From: an uncultured Bacteroidota bacterium
GTDB taxonomy: Bacteria > Bacteroidota > Bacteroidia > Bacteroidales > P3
Length of the DNA: 47,308 nt
Direction of reading: 5' to 3'
Assembly: GCA_902790215.1 (NCBI GenBank)
Contig: CADAQX010000024.1
Span: 1 to 47,308 of the forward strand
Part shown: piece after piece, positions 10,401 to 17,136 of the stretch
How positions within the stretch are numbered: position 1 is the stretch's first letter
How the letters are laid out: every line of letters begins with the position of its first letter
The notes under the pieces: generated by a model
Seen by the model: only the letters and a program-made list of their open reading frames with translations
Databases searched by the model: none
Told to the model about the DNA's origin: nothing
Position numbers and translations under genes: made by a program

Positions 10401-10719
10401 GTGCAGTGAGGGAACCACTCTCTACAAAGCCTCGCGCTTTGGCTGCAAAAGCGATGGCGTCACCCTCAACACCTCATCTATCCAGCGCGCCTTAGATTAC
10501 ATTGCCGATCAGGGCGGCGGCACGCTTGTCTTCGAAGTGGGACGCTACCTCACCGGCAGTCTGCACCTGCCTCCGAATGTGAACATCCAGCTCAACGAGG
10601 GTGCCATCCTAGTCGGCTCGTCCAATCCCTACGACTATGACTTTGACGACGAAGGCCGACCCCTCCTCATCCATCCCGACAGCTCCCGCGTGTGCGGCTT
10701 GGGACACATAGAGCGTTAG
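7402..10719 (+). CDS. Lipoprotein fusion: GH29 fucosidase + discoidin-like + GH28-like beta-helix
   Basis: 1105 residues with a lipoprotein signal (lipobox LLYGC, Cys18). Residues 35-340 are a GH29 alpha-L-fucosidase, with AKHHDGF (95-101) and nucleophile Asp183 in EQWFDGANGEG. Residues 348-470 resemble an F5/8C (CBM32-like) module. Residues 484-915 are a pectin-lyase-like beta-helix of the GH28 type, with NNDGVDI (672-678) and DAADDAYCF. The usual GHG motif is replaced by SANGIKFGT and no clear RIK is seen, so polygalacturonase activity is doubtful. Residues 1007-1105 repeat the N-terminal cap of the beta-helix and stop where the catalytic coils should begin. The likely role is surface or periplasmic attack on fucose- and uronate-containing plant or host glycans. 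No SusCD pair is nearby. Confidence 0.87.
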   Translation: MSRTLFPLIASILLLYGCATVKPPAPYGPCPTPAQLRWQRMETNMFCHFGPNTFSGLEWGEGTEPEDIFNPTALDCRQWAATAKAAGMKGVILTAKHHDGFCLWPNPASTHTVAHSQWRNGQGDVLRDLSQACREAGVKMGVYISPWDRNAPDYGTPAYNETFRKTLHHALSNYGDIFEQWFDGANGEGPSGRKQQYDWPLFNATVAKLQPQAVIFSDVGPGCHWMGNEQGVNGETCWSRLDTAGYTPGAGSPSLEILNHGQPDGTAWIPAETDVSIRPGWFYHANEQPKGLQELLSIYYTSVGRNSLLLLNVPPDTRGLIPRADSLRLVEFRSALDSIFCQDFAAKAIVTASHTRGRDYAAANVIDTNYHTYWAVHDSCITPTLTLAFDHPVTFNRVMLQEYIPLGQRVEAFRVETYSDRDGWQTLIHATTIGYKRILLTPRCTARTVRIVFENARACPVINRVGLFLDNIYKENAIKSLKDTLVVTDFGAQGDRLTLNTRCLQAAIDSASQRYNRTGAFQTLLFPVGQYVTGSLYLKSGVTLHLDSGAVLLGSLNPFDYVKDPYCRWTALLFAVRQHDIGITGRGTIDCRGWEVANNTVSLIHAGIIQDPLKYDRPNETNRPENIHFRECDNVTVRGITLRNPASWNQQYDQCRHVLIEDQTVDSKSYWNNDGVDIVDCSDVVIRNCTVDAADDAYCFKSHSKDGISENILVESCTARSSANGIKFGTVTRGVFRHFRFRNILIHDTYRSAFTVASVDGAVIEDVVVDSLRSIHTGNPFFLRLAPRNSNPAQEAVLRDILIKNLYAEVPYEKPDAGYRYEGPVEDQPRNISPAVISGTPGMRIQNVTIQNAELVFPGRADTAYAYRGIMPDQLAAIPEWERRYPEFSMWKELPAWGLYLRHADSITLDNVTLRVQDEDYRPAIVADDVNGLNLRRTVIKENKRQPATVQLVANNVTGLQKHHTSVATRRQKGTHDNLSGIDASHTTSDLITKLDNTTPCSEGTTLYKASRFGCKSDGVTLNTSSIQRALDYIADQGGGTLVFEVGRYLTGSLHLPPNVNIQLNEGAILVGSSNPYDYDFDDEGRPLLIHPDSSRVCGLGHIER

Positions 10720-10721
10720 TT

Positions 10722-10738
10722 TCCCTGGAGTTCAGGGA
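10722..10738. terminator. Short hairpin between convergent genes
   Basis: TCCCTG-GAGTT-CAGGGA forms a 6-bp stem in the 33-bp gap between the converging glycosidase and DUF2079 genes. There is no T-tract on either side, so terminator function is uncertain. Confidence 0.3.
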
Positions 10739-10752
10739 GATTAATGAACAGG

Positions 10753-12192
10753 CTATTCGGGACCAAACAGAAATACTTTGCCGTCGGTCTCGACAAGGTG
10801 GTATCCTGCCGTGTCGGGGGTGATGTCTTGCTGGGTGAGCAACAGGTATCGGGGATTGTGGCACAGCCCTGTGGGGTAGAGATAGATGGAGTCGCGCAGA
10901 GCCAGATGGGGGGAGAAGCATTGCGAGGTGCAGACAGAGGCGTCGGCGGGGATGCGGTTCAGCAATTGCCGGGCATAGCGGCGGTCAAAATCGCGCTGCC
11001 GGTAGTGATCCCCGTGGAAAAGGCGCACATTCTCGTGCTGCACCCATGCCTTGGCGCCGGTGCAGGTGTAGATGGTCACGCCGAGGCACAGCAGGGGCAT
11101 GGCGATAGCCACGGCCGCACGTACCCGCGGCCACTGAATGCGTGAAACGGCGGCGAAGACACCGCACACCACCACGGGGGCAAACTCGACGCTGTATTGG
11201 CTGCCTACGCCCCATAGGGCTATGTCGGAGGACAACATTTTCTGCGCCACCAAGGGCACGACCATGAGCAGCCAGTTGGGCTTGAGGCAGAGAAACAGCC
11301 CTCCGGAAAGGAGCAGGCAAAGATAGAACTCGCCTTTCAACCCGTCGCCACGGGAGGAGGTGCGGAAGTTGATGAAGAGGTTGCGGAGGGTTTCGACAGG
11401 GTGGGTGAATATCCATTGGGCAACGGCGCCGAAACTGTCGCCCATGTGGTTGTATCGGCTTATGAATAGGTTCTTCCCGGAATTGAGTGAGGGCATCGCC
11501 ACCATGGTGACGAGGAGGAGGTAGGCCACGCAGAACGCCATGCCTCCCGCCAGCCACAGGCGTGCCTTGCGGTCGCGGCGGTAGTCCCACATCAGGGCCG
11601 CGAGGACGAAAAGGAGCCACAGCGGCATGTTCTCCTTGGCTATGCACACCATGACCACCGCAAGGGCATAGAGACCGTAGTGCCCACGTCGGAGCCAGTA
11701 GAAAAGCCACGGCACCCACATGGCCGCCACAACGTTGGAGTGGTAGTCGAACCCGAGGGCGTCCCACACACCGAAGAAGAGCAGGAAGGCAATCATGGCC
11801 GCGAGGGCAAAGGCATTCGTGCCACCGGCATGTCCCGCTTTCCTTTCACTCCCGCATGCATCGACAAATCTATATACCCCCAAGGCTCCGAACAGGACGG
11901 CTGCTATCTGCACAACCAGCAGTGTGCCGCTGCCGAACATCCACAGCAGGGGGGAGAAGAGGATAAGGTAGAGGTCGAAATGGTCGGAGAGGATGTTGCG
12001 GGGAGCTTCCATGAAAAAGGAGCAGTCGTCAAAGCGAAGATGGCTGTAGGCGTACATGTAGTGGGTGTATAGCCCCAGGTCGAGGCCGTAGGTGCGGAAC
12101 ATGGCGTGGTTGACAAGCGAAAGCAGTGCGTAGGCCACGGCGGCAACGCCCAGGATATGCCATGGGGTGAGTTTGAAATGCGGGGTGGTCAT
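10753..12192 (-). CDS. DUF2079 multi-pass membrane protein
   Basis: 479 residues from the ATG at 12192. A longer open frame extends 140 codons upstream, but that part is the antisense-like, Arg/His-rich shadow of the ATPase gene. The family hallmark near the N-terminus is visible (FRTYGLDLGLYTHYMYAYSH, 30-49). About ten hydrophobic segments follow, and then a soluble C-terminal tail. DUF2079 proteins resemble GT-C glycosyltransferases, but no activity is established. The start codon overlaps the ATPase stop by 4 nt (ATGA), so it is the third gene of the permease-ATPase operon, an unusual partner for a metal-chelate importer. Confidence 0.85.
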   Translation of the reverse strand: MTTPHFKLTPWHILGVAAVAYALLSLVNHAMFRTYGLDLGLYTHYMYAYSHLRFDDCSFFMEAPRNILSDHFDLYLILFSPLLWMFGSGTLLVVQIAAVLFGALGVYRFVDACGSERKAGHAGGTNAFALAAMIAFLLFFGVWDALGFDYHSNVVAAMWVPWLFYWLRRGHYGLYALAVVMVCIAKENMPLWLLFVLAALMWDYRRDRKARLWLAGGMAFCVAYLLLVTMVAMPSLNSGKNLFISRYNHMGDSFGAVAQWIFTHPVETLRNLFINFRTSSRGDGLKGEFYLCLLLSGGLFLCLKPNWLLMVVPLVAQKMLSSDIALWGVGSQYSVEFAPVVVCGVFAAVSRIQWPRVRAAVAIAMPLLCLGVTIYTCTGAKAWVQHENVRLFHGDHYRQRDFDRRYARQLLNRIPADASVCTSQCFSPHLALRDSIYLYPTGLCHNPRYLLLTQQDITPDTAGYHLVETDGKVFLFGPE

Positions 12193-12971
12193 GGCGTGGC
12201 TTTCTGGGGTTCGAGACGCAGCACGGTGGCTTCGCCGTCGATGGTGATGGGGTTGGCCTGGATGTTGAAGACGGTGCGGATGTTGTCGGTGGTGAGTCCT
12301 TGGGGAGTGGCACCCTGGTAGCGGATGCCGCCCTGGTGCAGCAGTACCAGTTGCGGGCAGTAGCGCAGAGCCATGTTCAGGTCGTGGATGACGATGAGGA
12401 TGGTCTTCTGCTCCTCGCGGTTGACGGTGCGAAGCAGTTCCAGTATCTCGAACTGGTGGGCGATGTCGAGGTTCGAGACCGGCTCGTCGAGCAGCATGAC
12501 GGGGGTTTGCTGTGCCAGGGCACGCGCCAGCATGACGCGCTGCAGCTCGCCGCCGCTCATCTGGTTGGGTTTGGCAAGGCGCAGATGCCATGTGTTGGTC
12601 TGCTTCATGCACTGTTCCACGATGTCCCAGTCGCGCTGCGACTCGTTTTGCAGCCGCCGCTGGTAGGGGTTGCGCCCCATGAGGACGGTCTCGAAAGCGG
12701 AGAACTCGAAGTCGGTCTGTGGATATTGCCTGACGTAGGCCAAGCGGCGTGCCAGTTGTATGGCGCTGTATTGTTTCACGCTCTTCCCCTCCACGGTCAC
12801 TTCACCCGAGTGCGGCGACAGGAGTCCGGCCACAAGGCGCAGCAGGGTGGTCTTGCCGCATCCGTTGGCACCCATGATTGCATACATGCCCCCAGTGTCG
12901 AAGCGGACGGAGACGTTGTGCAGCACCTCTTTGTCGGTATAGCCGTATGTGACATTCTTCAACTCAATCAT
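12189..12971 (-). CDS. ABC transporter ATP-binding protein, FecE/BtuD type
   Basis: 260 residues, the cytoplasmic ATPase of a type II (iron-siderophore, heme or cobalamin) importer. Walker A GANGCGKTT, Q-loop VRQYPQT, signature MSGGELQRV, Walker B VMLLDEPVSNLD and the switch His in IVIHDLN are intact. The gene starts 3 bp after the permease stop and ends overlapping the DUF2079 start. No periplasmic binding protein or TonB receptor is encoded in the window, so the substrate cannot be assigned. Confidence 0.93.
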   Translation of the reverse strand: MIELKNVTYGYTDKEVLHNVSVRFDTGGMYAIMGANGCGKTTLLRLVAGLLSPHSGEVTVEGKSVKQYSAIQLARRLAYVRQYPQTDFEFSAFETVLMGRNPYQRRLQNESQRDWDIVEQCMKQTNTWHLRLAKPNQMSGGELQRVMLARALAQQTPVMLLDEPVSNLDIAHQFEILELLRTVNREEQKTILIVIHDLNMALRYCPQLVLLHQGGIRYQGATPQGLTTDNIRTVFNIQANPITIDGEATVLRLEPQKATP

Positions 12972-12974
12972 GCC

Positions 12975-13946
12975 TCAGTAGCGTTTCTTGTTTTTGTAAA
13001 GCAGGTAGATGAACAGGGGTGCTCCCGCCAGTGCCGTGAGGCTGCCCACGGGCAGTTCGGCGGGCATGAGGAGGGTGCGGGCCAACGTGTCGCACAGCAG
13101 CATGAAAAGGCCTCCGGCAAAGATGGCGCAGGGCACTATTCTGCGGTTGTCAGGACCGAGGACGAGACGGAGGCAGTGGGGCACCACAAGCCCCACAAAG
13201 CCTATCACACCGCAGGTGGCAACGCAGAAGGCTACCATCAAAGTGGTGGAGAGCAGTAGCACCCGCTTCACCCGCTCCACCTCCACGCCGAGGCTGCGGG
13301 CTGTCTCGCTTCCAGCGAGGAGCAGGTTGAGGTCGCGGGCATAATACAGCACGATACCGATGCCTACGGCCACTACGGGAGCCACGATGGCCACCTCGGT
13401 CCATGAGGCCGAGGCAAAGCTGCCCATGGTCCAGAAGATGATGCTGTCCATCTTGTCCTGCCGCAGCACCATGATGAACGAGATGATGGCCGACATGAGG
13501 AAGGTGATGCACACGCCCGTGAGCAGCAGGGTGGTGGTGTGCATGCGGTTGCCGATGGAGGCAATGCGGTAGATGACCACGATGGTGAGCAGTCCCGTCA
13601 CTAAGGCGCAGGCTCCCACGCCCAGCATGTAGGCTTCAAGCCCTAGCAGGATGGCCACGGCGGCGCCCACCGAGGCGCCAGAGGAGATACCCAGCACGTA
13701 GGGGTCGGTCAAAGGGTTGCGGAAGACAGACTGGTAGGCTGCGCCGCATACCGAGAGGGCTGCACCCACCAGCACCGACAGCACGATGCGCGGAGCGCGG
13801 AGGTTCCAGAATATCGACGACTGCCACATCTCATCCCATCCGAAATGCACCACGCCCAGCATGGAACATCCCAGCATGGCTGCCGCCAGTGCTGCGGCCA
13901 GCAGGAGCAGCCAAACGGTGGGAAAGGAGGAGTGAGACTTGGGCAT
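12975..13946 (-). CDS. FecCD/BtuC-family ABC transporter permease
   Basis: 323 residues with about nine or ten transmembrane helices. Family signatures are NLRAPRIVLSVLVGAALSVCGAAYQ, split here as NLRAPRI and GAAYQSVFRNPLTDPYVLGI. The coupling region GFVGLVVPHCLRL and the end LPVGSLTALAGAPLFIYLL also match. It would form the inner-membrane channel for an iron-siderophore, heme or vitamin B12 importer together with the adjacent ATPase. It follows dapB by 41 bp of repeat filler, so co-transcription with dapB is plausible but not demonstrated. Confidence 0.94.
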   Translation of the reverse strand: MPKSHSSFPTVWLLLLAAALAAAMLGCSMLGVVHFGWDEMWQSSIFWNLRAPRIVLSVLVGAALSVCGAAYQSVFRNPLTDPYVLGISSGASVGAAVAILLGLEAYMLGVGACALVTGLLTIVVIYRIASIGNRMHTTTLLLTGVCITFLMSAIISFIMVLRQDKMDSIIFWTMGSFASASWTEVAIVAPVVAVGIGIVLYYARDLNLLLAGSETARSLGVEVERVKRVLLLSTTLMVAFCVATCGVIGFVGLVVPHCLRLVLGPDNRRIVPCAIFAGGLFMLLCDTLARTLLMPAELPVGSLTALAGAPLFIYLLYKNKKRY

Positions 13947-13949
13947 TGG

Positions 13950-14003
13950 TTTCTGTTGATACGTTGATAAGTTTCAACTTTCAAATCTCAACTTTCAACT
14001 TTT
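13950..14003. repeat. GTTGATA / TCAACTTTCAA filler
   Basis: The spacer combines a GTTGATACGTTGATAAG stretch with TTTCAACTTTCAAATCTCAAC repeats that run into the last codons of dapB. Both wordings recur elsewhere in the window. Confidence 0.5.
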
Positions 14004-14719
14004 AGCAGGTCTTTCATTGTAAAGTAGCCGTGCTTGTCCTCGAGGTATTCGGCGGCGAGAACGGCTCCCAGGGCGAGTCCTTTGCGGCTCTTGGCGGCAT
14101 GGCGCAGGGTGATAGTGTCGATGTCGCTGTCGTACACCACTTCGTGGATTCCCGCCACCTCGCCTTCGCGCACGGCGGTGATGGGGATGATGCCTTTGCC
14201 TATGCGGGTCCCTTTCTTCATGAGCCGCCAGTCGTCCTTGCGGTCCAGCTCTTCGATAATGTCCTTGGCCAGCGTGATGGCGGTGCCGCTGGGGGCGTCG
14301 AGCTTGTGGATGTGGTGGGTCTCGGCGATGCTCACGCTGTATTCGTCGTGGCTGTCCATGAGTTGTGCCAGTCGGCGGTTCAGCTCAAACATGATGTTCA
14401 TGCCTATGCTGAAATTCGAGGCCACAAAGAGAGCCTGGCCGCGCTGCTGGCAGTCGTGCACCACAGCGTCCAGGTGGTCGTACCACCCAGTGGTGCCCAC
14501 CACCACGGGCATGTCCATGTCGAAACAGCGCATGATGTTGCTCAGCACCGTAGCCGGAGTGGAGAACTCAACAGCCATGTCGCACTCGCGAATATCGTCG
14601 AGTTTCGCCATCCAGTCATCCTCGTCGTCGATGGTCACACCCACCGAGTGACCGCGTTCCTTGGCAACAGCCTCAATGGCCTTGCCCATCTTGCCATATC
14701 CTAAAAGAGCTAATTTCAT
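13988..14719 (-). CDS. dapB: 4-hydroxy-tetrahydrodipicolinate reductase
   Basis: 243 residues. It reduces hydroxytetrahydrodipicolinate in the diaminopimelate/lysine pathway that feeds peptidoglycan. The Rossmann motif LLGYGKMG is at the N-terminus, followed by VVGTTGWYDHL, the catalytic ETHHIHKLDAPSGTA segment and a C-terminal IHEVVYDSDIDTITLRHAA. The longer open frame (73 more codons) reads through the upstream tRNA gene and is rejected. The ATG at 14719 gives the family start MKLALLGYG. A terminator lies between the tRNA and this gene, and a separate TATTTTTG box sits 29 bp upstream of the start. Confidence 0.96.
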   Translation of the reverse strand: MKLALLGYGKMGKAIEAVAKERGHSVGVTIDDEDDWMAKLDDIRECDMAVEFSTPATVLSNIMRCFDMDMPVVVGTTGWYDHLDAVVHDCQQRGQALFVASNFSIGMNIMFELNRRLAQLMDSHDEYSVSIAETHHIHKLDAPSGTAITLAKDIIEELDRKDDWRLMKKGTRIGKGIIPITAVREGEVAGIHEVVYDSDIDTITLRHAAKSRKGLALGAVLAAEYLEDKHGYFTMKDLLKVES

Positions 14720-14747
14720 CGATTCAAAAGTTGTTTTTATTAAAATG

Positions 14748-14781
14748 CAAAAATACAAAAAAAAAACAATATAGCGACAAA
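14748..14781 (-). promoter_or_regulatory. Promoter of dapB
   Basis: TATTTTTG (14748-14755, minus) matches the -7 box TAnnTTTG. A TTTG on the minus strand at 14778-14781 gives a 22-bp spacing, longer than the usual 19. Confidence 0.5.
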
Positions 14782-14783
14782 AC

Positions 14784-14813
14784 AAAAAAAGGGGTGCCTC
14801 TTGCGGCACCCCC
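14784..14813 (-). terminator. Rho-independent terminator after tRNA-Ala(CGC)
   Basis: An 8-bp perfect stem GGGGTGCC/GGCACCCC (14791-14798 and 14805-14812) is followed on the minus strand by seven T (14784-14790). It separates the tRNA transcript from dapB. Confidence 0.9.
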
Positions 14814-14820
14814 GTTGCGG

Positions 14821-14893
14821 TGGAGTATACGGGAGTCGAACCCGTTACCTTTTGATTGCGAACCAAATGCTCTACCAAATGAGCTAATACCCC
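14821..14893 (-). tRNA. tRNA-Ala (anticodon CGC)
   Basis: 73 nt fold into a full cloverleaf: acceptor GGGGTAT/ATACTCC, D-stem GCTC/GAGC, anticodon stem TTTGG/TCAAA with loop TTCGCAA (anticodon CGC, codon GCG), and T-stem ACGGG/CCCGT with loop TTCGACT. The G3:U70 wobble, the alanine identity element, is present. The genome encodes CCG rather than CCA after the discriminator A73. Confidence 0.96.
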
Positions 14894-15066
14894 ATGTAAT
14901 ACTATAAAGATGTTTGTTGGTTTAATTTGACAATACAATACATACCCTTCTTCAAAGTACTCTTTCTTAATTGGGTTGCAAAAATACGCAATTTATTCGA
15001 ATTGCATACATTTTATTTCCAAACCTTGTGCAGTGTCTTTTGGGACAGCTGCTATAAGTCAGCAGT

Positions 15067-15858
15067 TTACATTTGCAACTTGCTATCAAAAAAATCTTTG
15101 AAAAGCAGTATTCTATTTCCTGCATTACCTGCAAAAAGCAGGTGCTGGTAGTCTTTTTGCTTGTCGTGGAGATTGGTCTCTGCCATCTTCTTATCAAGGG
15201 CTGCCTTCAATTCTTTTGGTGTGCTGATGCCGCACCTCTTAACAAGGAAATCGTAGTCGGGTTCTGCCTGTTGCCACAAGAAAATGGTGTCGTAGAAGTC
15301 TCGACCTTTTGCACGTGCCAACAGGGCAGAGAGTTTCATCGAAAGCATCACACTTTTGGAGGGCACACTGACTGTAAACAAGAAGCCGTTGCGATTGACT
15401 ATGGTTGTTTCCGGCACGTAGGACACCCCTTGGTCCTGGGCTTCAATCTTCATCAGAAAACGTTCCTCTCGATGTCCTGTTAAGTTCATTTCGAATAGCA
15501 AGCTGGGGAAATAGATATTCCGGCGAAAAGCGGTGAGCCGTGCGTTCTCTTTGTCTCGCACTTCCGCTGTCAATCCGTTGCTACGCAGATAGTCAATCAA
15601 ATCATCAGTCATTTGCATGAACTCGTCATACGACAGGTTTTTGCAATCAAAATCCAAGTCTTCGGAGAAGCGGTCGATGCCGTGGACCAGCCTCAAACAA
15701 GTGCCGCCGATGAATACAAGCTTGGGTGCATAGTGAGTTTGAGACAGATGCTCCAGGGCAAGCAACTCGACATACTCTTTCAGGATATGCTTGTGGAAAG
15801 AGGAGCTCTCGGCAATTGGCTTGGGGTAATACGGTAGTAGCTGTCTAATGTCAATCAT
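15067..15858 (-). CDS. AbiEii-family nucleotidyltransferase toxin (type IV TA)
   Basis: 263 residues. The nucleotidyltransferase core shows LVFIGGTCLRLVHGIDRFSE followed by DLDFD, the conserved metal-binding region of the AbiEii/DUF1814 family. The family acts as the toxin of AbiE-type abortive infection systems, where related toxins modify tRNA 3' ends. It overlaps the antitoxin gene by 8 bp in the normal order (antitoxin first). The gene is less GC-rich than its neighbours, consistent with acquisition. The system lies between two tRNA-Ala genes. Which tRNA or nucleotide is targeted is not predictable. Confidence 0.9.
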   Translation of the reverse strand: MIDIRQLLPYYPKPIAESSSFHKHILKEYVELLALEHLSQTHYAPKLVFIGGTCLRLVHGIDRFSEDLDFDCKNLSYDEFMQMTDDLIDYLRSNGLTAEVRDKENARLTAFRRNIYFPSLLFEMNLTGHREERFLMKIEAQDQGVSYVPETTIVNRNGFLFTVSVPSKSVMLSMKLSALLARAKGRDFYDTIFLWQQAEPDYDFLVKRCGISTPKELKAALDKKMAETNLHDKQKDYQHLLFAGNAGNRILLFKDFFDSKLQM

Positions 15859-16471
15859 TGTCGTAAGTGTTTAGAAGTAATTCAACTCGGTTTATCAGGG
15901 TCTTTTTGGCTGTCTGTTTTGCATAGGCCATTATTTTTTCTTTGTCAAGTTCCTCCTGCATCCACCATGTGTCAAACCTCAAATCGAGCATTGCGTCGGC
16001 AGTGTTATATTGTGGGTATAGGTAAAGCAAATCTATGATGGCTTTCTCCGGTTCAGCGACAAGATAGCTGCCACCCCTTCTGACGGGTTCCTGCTTGTAG
16101 CCAAAGAACAATTCAGGCTTGATTGTCTGGTAGTTGAATTGGCCGAAGGGATTACTGTAGGAGGTAGTGCGGTTAGTGGTGACGCAGGTGATTTGTGTCA
16201 CAACTTCGGGGATGATTCCATAGATAGACAAGGCTGTGTGTAGGCTGATATAGGAAGGTGTGTATATCTTCCCGGCTATGAAACGAGCCATATCCGGTTC
16301 ATTTTGTAACTCATTGAATGCATACCAATCCTGCCTTAGCTTGACAAGATATCCCCTTTTCACCCACCGTGAAAGACTGCTGCTATCGAGGTCGCTCTTC
16401 CATGCTCGCAGCTGATAGATGCTAAAGCATCCCAAGCCCAACCATTGTTCCCTAAATTGCAAATAGTTCAT
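15851..16471 (-). CDS. AbiEi-family antitoxin (type IV TA)
   Basis: 206 residues. The N-terminal winged-helix region (GLGCFSIYQLRAWKSD through LSRWVKRGYLVKLRQDWY) and the central YISLHTALSIYGIIPE segment match AbiEi-type transcriptional antitoxins. Members of this family typically bind inverted repeats in their own promoter and repress the operon. It overlaps the toxin by 8 bp. The promoter lies immediately upstream (16495-16524), but I see no obvious perfect operator palindrome there. Confidence 0.87.
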   Translation of the reverse strand: MNYLQFREQWLGLGCFSIYQLRAWKSDLDSSSLSRWVKRGYLVKLRQDWYAFNELQNEPDMARFIAGKIYTPSYISLHTALSIYGIIPEVVTQITCVTTNRTTSYSNPFGQFNYQTIKPELFFGYKQEPVRRGGSYLVAEPEKAIIDLLYLYPQYNTADAMLDLRFDTWWMQEELDKEKIMAYAKQTAKKTLINRVELLLNTYDND

Positions 16472-16494
16472 TTTATTTTATTCAAAAGAAATTG

Positions 16495-16524
16495 CAAAAA
16501 TACAAATTTTCTTGAAAATAACAA
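16495..16524 (-). promoter_or_regulatory. Promoter of the AbiE operon
   Basis: Minus-strand TTG (16522-16524), a 19-bp spacer and TATTTTTG (16495-16502) fit the Bacteroidetes promoter. The start codon is 24 bp downstream of the -7 box. Confidence 0.7.
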
Positions 16525-16534
16525 GATATTTTTG

Positions 16535-16592
16535 TGAAACGAAAAAGGAAGAGAAAAAGAATGAATAAGGAAATAATAAATGACGACGCATC
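16535..16592 (+). repeat. Diverged copy of the GAAACGG purine-rich repeat
   Basis: Aligns at about 70% by eye with 18906-18962 and the reverse complement of 37753-37804. It starts TGAAACGAAAAAGGAAGAG and ends in the same ATAAATGACGACGC. Confidence 0.5.
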
Positions 16593-16653
16593 AACGACTG
16601 ATGATACTCGTCAAACCTTAGTTAATGATATTCACTGAACTACAGAGGAGTGA

Positions 16654-16684
16654 TAAAATAGAAAAGAGGTTCGTTGGAACCTCT
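16654..16684 (-). terminator. Rho-independent terminator after tRNA-Ala(GGC)
   Basis: Perfect 8-bp stem AGAGGTTC/GAACCTCT (16665-16672 and 16677-16684, loop GTTG), followed on the minus strand by TTTTCTATTTTA. Confidence 0.85.
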
Positions 16685-16688
16685 TTGG

Positions 16689-16762
16689 TGGAGTATATCG
16701 GAGTCGAACCGATGACCTTTTGACTGCCAGTCAAACGCTCTAGCCACCTGAGCTAATACCCC
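16689..16762 (-). tRNA. tRNA-Ala (anticodon GGC)
   Basis: 74-nt cloverleaf with acceptor GGGGTAT/ATACTCC, G3:U70, anticodon stem TTTGA/TCAAA with loop CTGGCAG (anticodon GGC, codons GCC/GCU), and T-stem ATCGG/CCGAT. Acceptor stem and discriminator are identical to the tRNA-Ala(CGC) gene 1.8 kb away. CCA is not encoded. Confidence 0.97.
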
Positions 16763-17136
16763 ATTCTTTTCTGTAAAGCGGTTGCAAAAGTACAACTTTT
16801 TTTTAAACTGACCAAATTTTTTTTATTCTTCACTGTGTTTCAGTGTAATAATTATGCATTATAGCCCCAAAATACTCCTTTATAGTATGTGATTATAGGT
16901 GTTTTTTCACTACTTTGGCTTATCTTTCAGTGATGTAAGTATAATGTGCTATGAGATAGTGTGTTGTATAATAATTCTCTTCTGCAGGTGAGACACGCGA
17001 TTGGCTTATGCAATCTTCCAGGAAGAACTGCAGAAGGACTGATGCAGTGGACGGATTTGGAACAACTCTACATTGGTACTAATCTGAAAAATATAAGTAT
17101 CTTTGCATACTGAAACAACTGGGCAATATAATTGAC
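16763..17136. other. 374-bp AT-rich intergenic region
   Basis: No gene is recognised. Around 16983-17038 a 9-bp inverted pair (CTTCTGCAG/CTGCAGAAG) encloses GATTG/CAATC. One frame there stays open to a TGA near 17113, suggesting a short gene remnant without recognisable homology. The far end holds the promoter of the downstream mannosyltransferase. Confidence 0.5.
17073..17105 (+). promoter_or_regulatory. Promoter of the PIG-V-like gene
   Basis: TATCTTTG at 17098-17105 is a perfect TAnnTTTG -7 box, 31 bp before the start codon. The nearest TTG (17073-17075) is 22 bp upstream, slightly long. Confidence 0.55.

Noticed and set aside
12193-12612. 140-codon N-terminal extension of the DUF2079 gene
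   Set aside because: It lies wholly within the ATPase gene in another frame and is Arg/His/Pro-rich. The ATGA overlap gives a natural start.
14720-14938. N-terminal extension of dapB
   Set aside because: The extension is a translation of the tRNA-Ala gene (it reads HLVEHLVRNQKVTGSTPVYS, a well-known tRNA artefact) and crosses a terminator.
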